In this document: in pieces, positions 58,917 through 64,000 of the stretch | How positions within the stretch are numbered: position 1 is the stretch's first letter | Layout: each line of letters begins with the position of its first letter | Origin: Streptomyces lavendulae subsp. lavendulae | Lineage (GTDB): Bacteria; Actinomycetota; Actinomycetes; Streptomycetales; Streptomycetaceae | NCBI RefSeq assembly: GCF_002803845.1 | Contig: NZ_CP024985.1 | Location: forward strand, 3,782,001 to 3,846,000 | DNA: 64,000 nt | Direction: 5' to 3' | The notes under the pieces: generated by a model | Told to the model about the DNA's origin: nothing | What the model saw: the letters and a program-made list of their open reading frames with translations, nothing else | Databases searched by the model: none | Translations under genes and position numbers: made by a program

Positions 58917-59651
58917 GTGTTCACCTCCCAGGGCCCGAGCCTGCGCGAACTGGCCGTCCAGGCCCTCTCCTCCGTCGAGCACGGCTACGACCTGCTCGCC
59001 CCGAAGTTCGACCGCACCCCGTTCCGCACCCCGGACCGGATGCTCGACGCCGTCGAGGAGACCCTCGCCCAGCGGGAGGGGTCCTTCTCCGACGGCCTCG
59101 ACCTGTGCTGCGGCACCGGTGCGGGCCTGCCGATGCTGCGCCGCCTGTGCCGGGAGCGGGTCACGGGGGTCGACCTCAGCACGGGCATGCTCGCCGAGGC
59201 CGCGCGGCAGCACCCCGAGGGGGTGGACCTCCTGCGGGGCGACGCGCTGGCGCTGCCGGAGGCGCTCACGGACTCGTACGACCTGGCGGTGAGCTTCGGG
59301 GCCTTTGGGCACTTCCTGCCGGCCGAGCGGCCCGCCCTCTTCGCGAACGTGCACCGGGCGCTGCGGCCCGGCGGGGTCTTCGCCTTCCCCGTGGGCGCCC
59401 CGATCCCGCTCTCCTCGCCCCTGGGGTGGGCGGTGGCCGGGTTCGACGCGGCGATGCGGGTGCGCAACGCCGTGTGGCGGCCGCCCTTCGTCATGTACTA
59501 CCGCACCTTCCCGCTGGGCCCCGTCCGCGCGGACCTGGCGGCAGCGGGCTTCGGCGTGGAGACGGTCCCGCTGGAGCACTTCGGGTACCGGGAGGACGGC
59601 AGCCCGCGCTGGCGGCTGCTGCTGGCCCGCAAGTCCGGCCCGGCCGGCTGA
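58917..59651 (+). CDS. Class I SAM-dependent methyltransferase
   Basis: This 244-residue methyltransferase has motif I GLDLCCGTGAGLPML (residues about 60-74), VTGVDLSTGMLAEAARQHP (motif II), DLLRGDALALPEA, and DLAVSFGAFGHFLPAERPALFANVHRALRPGGVFAFPVG (post motif). The GTG at 58917 is favoured since it starts just before the conserved helical segment; an upstream ATG (58815) would lie inside the edge of the motif array. It is convergent with the sialidase gene with no gap. The substrate is unknown. Confidence 0.85.
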   Translation: MFTSQGPSLRELAVQALSSVEHGYDLLAPKFDRTPFRTPDRMLDAVEETLAQREGSFSDGLDLCCGTGAGLPMLRRLCRERVTGVDLSTGMLAEAARQHPEGVDLLRGDALALPEALTDSYDLAVSFGAFGHFLPAERPALFANVHRALRPGGVFAFPVGAPIPLSSPLGWAVAGFDAAMRVRNAVWRPPFVMYYRTFPLGPVRADLAAAGFGVETVPLEHFGYREDGSPRWRLLLARKSGPAG

Positions 59652-61598
59652 TCACCGGATCCGGTCGAAGGCGAGCCGGACCCGCTCCTGGTCGGTGACG
59701 TCGCTGCCGTCGCGCAGCCGGGCCGTGTCGTTGCCGGACAGGGCCCGCCCGTAGATCCGTACGTCGTCCAGGGCGCCCGCGTAGAAGGCCTTGTAGTCGG
59801 GCTGCGTGCCGAGGTGGATCGTGAAGGCTCCGGTGGGCCGGAAGTCGGGCCGGCCGGGGCCCAGCGGCGCGGTGGCGGCCGGTCCGCCGTCCACGGCCAG
59901 TTCGAGGCGGTCGCCCCGGCGCTGGAAGACCACGTGGTGCCAGGCGTCGTCGTCGGTCCGCCGCGCGGCGGTGACGGAGACGGGCCCCGTCCCGTCGTTG
60001 ACGGTGGCTTCGAGGCGGCCGGTCTCCGGGTCGGCCTCGATGCGGAACTGCTTGGCGGCCGGGCCCTGGCCGTAGGCCCACAGCAGCGGCTGGCGCAGGC
60101 CGCTCTCCCGGTCCTGGCCGCGGGTCTTGTACTTGACCCAGGTGGCGACGGCGAAGTCCCCGTCGCCCACGCGCAGTGCGTCGGGGCAGTCGGTCAGGCG
60201 CAGGAAGTCGTCCTTGCCGTCGAAGCGCATGGTCTTGCCGCCGTCGGGCCGGTTGCCGAGGCGGGGCGCGCCGTGGACGATGGCGTCGTGGTGGCCGGCG
60301 CTGGTGTCGGCGGTGCGCCGGGGGGTGAGGTCCTCCGCGGCGGCGCGCAGTTCCTGGGGGCCGAAGGCGGTGAACTTGATGTAGCCGTGCGGGGTGCCGT
60401 TGGCGGTCTCGTAGAGCATGCCGATCCGGCCGCCGGGCAGGACGGCCATGTCGGAGTAGCCGGCGCGTTCGCGCAGGACGACGGCGCCGTTGGCGGACCA
60501 GGTGCGTCCGCCGTCCTCGGAGGTGCGCACGGCCAGGGTCCAGCGGTCGGAGAACTCGGCGCCGGGGCGGCTGGGTGCCGACAGCAGGAGGGGGCCGCCG
60601 GGCAGTTGGAGGAGGGATCCGGAGGCGGGCGGCGCGATCAGGCCGGTGACGGGCTGGAAGCCGGGGGCGGGGAAGGCCGGGGCGGCGGCGTCGTCGACGA
60701 GGGCGGCGATGCGGTGGTCGTCGGTGCCGCAGGTTGCGGTGGAGCGGGCGTTGACGTAGATCCTGCCGTCGGGGAGCTGGGTGAGGGCGGGCTCGTTGGG
60801 GGCGGGGGTGCCCTCGGGGGCGCCCCAGCGGGCGCCGGCCTGCCAGGTGAGGCCGCCGTCGTCGCTGTAGAGGAGCTGGGCCCCCGATTCGTTGGACTCG
60901 GTGCGGTAGTCGGCGCCGACGACGAGCCGGCCGGGGCGGTCGGGGCGGGTGGGGGTGAGCTGGATGCCGTGCCCGGGGCCGACCGAGACCCAGGCCCAGT
61001 CGGCGCCCTTGAGCTGGGGCTGCGGGTTGGGTTCGGTGCTCCAGTGGACGCCGTCGTCGGTGCTGTGGGCCAGGCGCAGTTCGCGGGGGCCGCGGACGCG
61101 GTTGCCCGCGGCGTCGGGGGCCCAGGTGCTGTAGGCGTAGAGGAGGGAGATCCGGCCGGAGGCGGAGTCGACGACCGGGGCGGGGTTGCCGTAGGCGCCG
61201 GGGTCACCGGTGCCGCGGATGACCTCCATCGGGCCCCAGGTGCGGCCCTCGTCGGTGGAGCGCTTCATGACGAGGTCGATGTCGCCGATGTCGTTGCAAC
61301 TCGCGGTGCGGGCCTCGGCGATGGCCAGCAGGGTGCCGTCCTTGGTGGTGGTGAGGGTGGGGATGCGGTAGCAGTCGTAGCCCTCGGTGAAGGCGTTGAA
61401 GGGCGCGGACACGGCGGCGGTCAGCCCGCGGCGTCCGCCGCCGCTGCCGTCGCCGTCCGGACCGTCCGGGGCGGCGGGCGGGTCGGGCAGGAGGGCCAGG
61501 AGCAGGACCACGGCAAGGGCGGCCGCGGCCCCGGCCACCGCCCACAGCCGGGCCCGGGCGCCTCCGGGGAATCGGACAACCGGCTGGTGCGAGCTCAC
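59652..61598 (-). CDS. Exo-sialidase-like (BNR) protein with LamG-type domain
   Basis: This 648-residue exported or membrane-anchored protein has an N-terminal hydrophobic helix (about 18-36). A six-bladed sialidase domain (about 65-425) carries YRIPTL (FRIP box) and Asp-boxes STDEGRTW, SDDGGLTW and SEDGGRTW. A C-terminal laminin-G-like (concanavalin) domain (about 455-615) contains FDGKDDFLRL, ATWVKYKTRG and YAGALDDVRIYGRALS. The enzyme probably removes terminal sialic acid or related sugars from host or environmental glycans. GTG 61598 is used; its stop abuts the methyltransferase stop. Confidence 0.9.
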   Translation of the reverse strand: MSSHQPVVRFPGGARARLWAVAGAAAALAVVLLLALLPDPPAAPDGPDGDGSGGGRRGLTAAVSAPFNAFTEGYDCYRIPTLTTTKDGTLLAIAEARTASCNDIGDIDLVMKRSTDEGRTWGPMEVIRGTGDPGAYGNPAPVVDSASGRISLLYAYSTWAPDAAGNRVRGPRELRLAHSTDDGVHWSTEPNPQPQLKGADWAWVSVGPGHGIQLTPTRPDRPGRLVVGADYRTESNESGAQLLYSDDGGLTWQAGARWGAPEGTPAPNEPALTQLPDGRIYVNARSTATCGTDDHRIAALVDDAAAPAFPAPGFQPVTGLIAPPASGSLLQLPGGPLLLSAPSRPGAEFSDRWTLAVRTSEDGGRTWSANGAVVLRERAGYSDMAVLPGGRIGMLYETANGTPHGYIKFTAFGPQELRAAAEDLTPRRTADTSAGHHDAIVHGAPRLGNRPDGGKTMRFDGKDDFLRLTDCPDALRVGDGDFAVATWVKYKTRGQDRESGLRQPLLWAYGQGPAAKQFRIEADPETGRLEATVNDGTGPVSVTAARRTDDDAWHHVVFQRRGDRLELAVDGGPAATAPLGPGRPDFRPTGAFTIHLGTQPDYKAFYAGALDDVRIYGRALSGNDTARLRDGSDVTDQERVRLAFDRIR

Positions 61599-61705
61599 CC
61601 GTGCAGGCTAACGCGGCCGGGACCAGCGCCGTTGCCCCGGGGACACCGGCCGCGCCGTTCTCCGTCACGGCCGGTTCACGGCAACGGCAGCCGAGTCGCC
61701 GTCTC

Positions 61706-63541
61706 CTACGCGGAACGGCGCCGGGACCTGAGCTCGGTCTTGAGGACCTTGCCGCTCGCATTGCGCGGGAGGTCCGCGACGAACTCCACCTCCCTCGGCA
61801 CCTTGTAGTTGGCCATCTCCCGGCGGGACCAGGCGATCAGGTCGTCGGCGGTGAGGGTGGAGCCGGGGCGCCGCACGGCGTACGCCTTGCCGACCTCGCC
61901 GAGGCGGGGGTCGGGGACGCCGACGACGGCGACGTCGGCGACGTCCGGGTGCAGGCCGAGGAGCTGCTCGATCTCGGCGGGGTAGGCGTTGAAGCCGCCG
62001 ACGATGAACATGTCCTTGATCCGGTCGGTGATGCGGAGGTTGCCGTCCGCGTCGAGGACGCCGACGTCGCCGGTGCGCAGCCAGCCGTCGGGGGTGATGG
62101 CGCCGGCGGTGGCGTCCGGGTCCTCGAAGTAGCCCCGCATCACGTGGTGTCCGCTGACCCAGATCTCGCCGGCGGTGCCGTCGGGCCGTGCGGTTCCGTC
62201 GGGGGCGGCGATCCGCAGGCGGGTGTCGGGGATGGCGCGTCCGGAGGTCTCCGAGACCACCTCGGCCGGGTCGCCGCGGCGGCACATGGTGACGATGCCG
62301 CTGGCCTCGGAGAGCCCGTAGGCGGTGAGCACGGTGGCGATGTGCAGTTCGGCGCGGAGCCGCTCGACGAGCTGGAGGGGGACGACCGCCGCCCCGGTGA
62401 CGACCAGGCGCAGGGCCGACAGGTCGTGGTGGTCGCGCTGGGGGTGGTCGAGGAGGGACTGGTGGAGGGTGGGCGGCCCGGGGAGTACGGAGATCCGCTC
62501 GGCGGCGACGTTGGCGAGGACGGTGTCCACGTTGAAGACGGACTGCGGGACCATCGTGGCGCCGCGCATCAGGCAGGCGATGATCCCGGCCTTGTAGCCG
62601 AAGGTGTGGAAGAACGGGTTCACGATGAGGTAGCGGTCGCCCTCGCGCAGGCCGGCGAGTTCGCTCCAGACGGCGTAGCAGCGCAGGGTCTGGGCGTGGG
62701 TGATGACGGCGCCCTTGGGGCTGCCGGTGGTGCCGGAGGTGTAGATGATGTCGGAGGGGGCGTCGGACGGTATCGCCTCGGCGCGGGCGCGGACGGCCTC
62801 GGCGGGGACGGAGTCGCCGTCGGCGAGGAAGTCCTTCCAGGTGCGGAAGGACTCGGGGGCGTCGTCGGCGAGGACCACGACCTGTTCCAGGTGCGGCAGG
62901 CCGGGCAGGGGTCCGGTGCCGGGGCCTTCGGCGGCGGCGCGGCGCAGGGAGGCGACGTAGGAGGTGCCGAGGAAGGTGCCGGTGACGAAGAGCAGGCGGG
63001 CGCGGCTGCGCTGGAGCACGTAGGCGGCTTCGGCGCCCTTGAAGCGGGTGTTGAGGGGGACGAGCACCGCGCCCGCGCTGACGGCGCCGAGGGCGCAGAC
63101 GATCCAGTCGAGGGTGTTGGGCGCCCAGACGGCGACGCGGTCGCCGGGTTCGACGCCGGCGGCGAGGCAGGCGGCGGCGGCGTGCTCGACCCGCTCGCCG
63201 AGCTGCCGGTAGTCGAGCCGCAGCCGCCCGTCGACGACGGCTTCCCGCTCACCGAAGCGGGCAGCGGCGTCCTGGACGAGCCCGGCGATGCTGCCCCACC
63301 GAAGATCCCCCCGGGGGTCGGGCACGTCGCCGCACCCCCCGGCCGCTGGTCCGGAACCGGCACCGGCGTCACCCGCGGCCGCGCCCCCGGCCGCCCCCGC
63401 GCCGGCGGCCGCCACTGCGGCTCCGGTCTCGCCCGTCACCGCGACCCCGGCCCCGGGTCCGGCCCCGACCCCGGCTTCAGCACCGGCACCGGCACCGGTT
63501 CCGCCCCGCCCGAACCCGTCCGCGTCCGCGACTTCGTTCAT
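61706..63541 (-). CDS. AMP-dependent acyl-CoA ligase (FadD type)
   Basis: This 611-residue ANL-superfamily ligase has the ATP-binding P-loop YTSGTTGSPKG at residues 267-277, TAYGLSEASGIVTMC, GWLRTGDVGVLDADGNLRITDRIKDMFIVGGFNAYPAEIE (hinge and A8) and the catalytic Lys near the C-terminus (NASGKVLKTEL). It activates a carboxylic acid for beta-oxidation-like breakdown; the closest look is to the FadD3/FadD17 steroid-side type, by general resemblance only. The first 75 residues are a Gly/Ala/Thr low-complexity stretch not normal for the family. The start may lie further in (for example GTG at V35). It is divergent from the thiolase-like gene with palindromic site 5 between. Confidence 0.87.
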   Translation of the reverse strand: MNEVADADGFGRGGTGAGAGAEAGVGAGPGAGVAVTGETGAAVAAAGAGAAGGAAAGDAGAGSGPAAGGCGDVPDPRGDLRWGSIAGLVQDAAARFGEREAVVDGRLRLDYRQLGERVEHAAAACLAAGVEPGDRVAVWAPNTLDWIVCALGAVSAGAVLVPLNTRFKGAEAAYVLQRSRARLLFVTGTFLGTSYVASLRRAAAEGPGTGPLPGLPHLEQVVVLADDAPESFRTWKDFLADGDSVPAEAVRARAEAIPSDAPSDIIYTSGTTGSPKGAVITHAQTLRCYAVWSELAGLREGDRYLIVNPFFHTFGYKAGIIACLMRGATMVPQSVFNVDTVLANVAAERISVLPGPPTLHQSLLDHPQRDHHDLSALRLVVTGAAVVPLQLVERLRAELHIATVLTAYGLSEASGIVTMCRRGDPAEVVSETSGRAIPDTRLRIAAPDGTARPDGTAGEIWVSGHHVMRGYFEDPDATAGAITPDGWLRTGDVGVLDADGNLRITDRIKDMFIVGGFNAYPAEIEQLLGLHPDVADVAVVGVPDPRLGEVGKAYAVRRPGSTLTADDLIAWSRREMANYKVPREVEFVADLPRNASGKVLKTELRSRRRSA

Positions 63542-63569
63542 CGCCCGCCCCTCCCCGCGATCCCAGTAG

Positions 63570-63584
63570 CTGACTATCCGTCAG
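63570..63584. promoter_or_regulatory. Palindromic operator site 5
   Basis: CTGACTATCCGTCAG has perfect 5-bp arms (CTGAC/GTCAG) and a variant centre. It lies 28 bp upstream of the ligase ATG and 51 bp upstream of the thiolase-like ATG, so one bound regulator could control both divergent genes. Confidence 0.65.
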
Positions 63585-63635
63585 ATTAGCTGTAGCCTTC
63601 GCGGCTGTCAGTACTGGCACACCCCGGAGGTGGCG

Positions 63636-64000
63636 ATGGCGGCAACGCTCAAGGACGCTACGGCAATCGTCGGCATCGGCCAGACCGCCTTTGCCAAACA
63701 ACTGCCCCAGTCCGAAAAGGAATTGGCCTGCCGCGCCATCCTCGCGGCGCTCGCCGACGCCGGCATCGCCCCCGCCGAGGTGGACGCCTTCGCCTCCTAC
63801 ACCATGGAGGAGACCGACGAGGTCGAGGTCGCCAAGGCGATAGGCGCCGGCGACGTCACCTTCTTCTCCAAGGTCGGCTACGGCGGCGGCGGCTCCTGCG
63901 CCACCGTCGGCCACCTCGCCGCCGCCGTCGCCACCGGCCAGGCCACCGTCGGCGTCGCCTGGCGCTCCCGCAAGCGCGGCTCCGGCCCCCGCCCCTGGAA
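63636..64000 (+). CDS. Thiolase-like lipid-transfer protein (Ltp/SCP-2 thiolase), truncated by window edge
   Basis: The frame is open from ATG 63636 to the edge (121 codons). It begins KDATAIVGIGQTAFAKQLPQSEKELACRAILAALADAGIAPAEVDAF, the N-terminus of the Ltp/acetyl-CoA acetyltransferase-like proteins found in actinobacterial lipid and steroid catabolism, followed by the nucleophile region GYGGGGSCATVGHLAAAVATG. In these Ltp enzymes the active-site context is GGGSC..., which is seen here. GGAGG lies 5 bp before the ATG. The rest of the gene and its usual DUF35/MaoC partner are outside the window. Confidence 0.85.
   Translation, partial: MAATLKDATAIVGIGQTAFAKQLPQSEKELACRAILAALADAGIAPAEVDAFASYTMEETDEVEVAKAIGAGDVTFFSKVGYGGGGSCATVGHLAAAVATGQATVGVAWRSRKRGSGPRPW

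Overview
The window is very GC-rich, with short RBS-led genes and many ATGA or GTGA overlaps. It looks like a Streptomyces chromosome segment. Streptomyces-type markers are a nuo operon preceded by a Rex-type operator, futalosine-pathway menaquinone genes (mqnA, mqnC), bifunctional FO synthase (fbiC), and an afsR-like regulator followed by an afsS gene with DNHAS repeats. No tRNA, rRNA, prophage, transposase or CRISPR array was recognised.

Layout. 1-4.6 kb: the 5' part of the nuo operon (minus strand, nuoA to a truncated nuoF) with a Rex site upstream of nuoA. 5.3-17.3 kb: a respiratory quinone neighbourhood (geranylgeranyl-reductase-family enzyme, menG, mqnC, mqnA) mixed with a secreted NlpC/P60 protein, glutaminase, a metzincin-like protein, a receptor Ser/Thr kinase and small proteins. 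17.5-30.9 kb: cold-shock gene with a structured leader, secreted lytic transglycosylase, fbiC, tyrosine phosphatase, ADP-ribosylglycohydrolase-like protein, an F420/FMN luciferase-like enzyme and small enzymes. 31-39.3 kb: APC permease, then an apparent catabolic set (aldehyde dehydrogenase, D-aminoacylase-like amidohydrolase, two luciferase-like monooxygenases, SDR). 39.4-46.7 kb: a 7-TM protein resembling transmembrane terpene cyclases, an L,D-transpeptidase-fold protein, a two-component system and a divergent MacAB-like export operon. 46.8-53.6 kb: secreted proteins, NUDIX enzyme, trypsin-like protease, a glycosyltransferase enclosed by long inverted repeats, alpha/beta hydrolase and a VapBC-type toxin-antitoxin pair. 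53.7-64 kb: a second amidohydrolase, afsR-afsS, a tandem array of a GTACGGGGGA motif, a methyltransferase, a sialidase, an acyl-CoA ligase and the start of a thiolase/lipid-transfer-like gene.

How the parts fit. NDH-1 (nuo), menaquinone head-group synthesis (mqnA, mqnC, menG) and possibly isoprenoid saturation (the 6718-8001 enzyme) all serve the electron-transport chain; Rex would tie nuo to NADH/NAD+. fbiC supplies the F420 precursor that some of the three luciferase-like enzymes may use. Five copies of a 15-bp palindrome, CTGACnnnnnGTCAG, lie next to the starts of the dispersed catabolic genes, including the divergent ligase and thiolase-like pair at the right edge. This suggests one regulator controls a scattered degradation pathway. 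The other conspicuous unexplained structures are the inverted-repeat-enclosed glycosyltransferase (49.5-51.7 kb) and the motif array downstream of afsS (58.57-58.80 kb).
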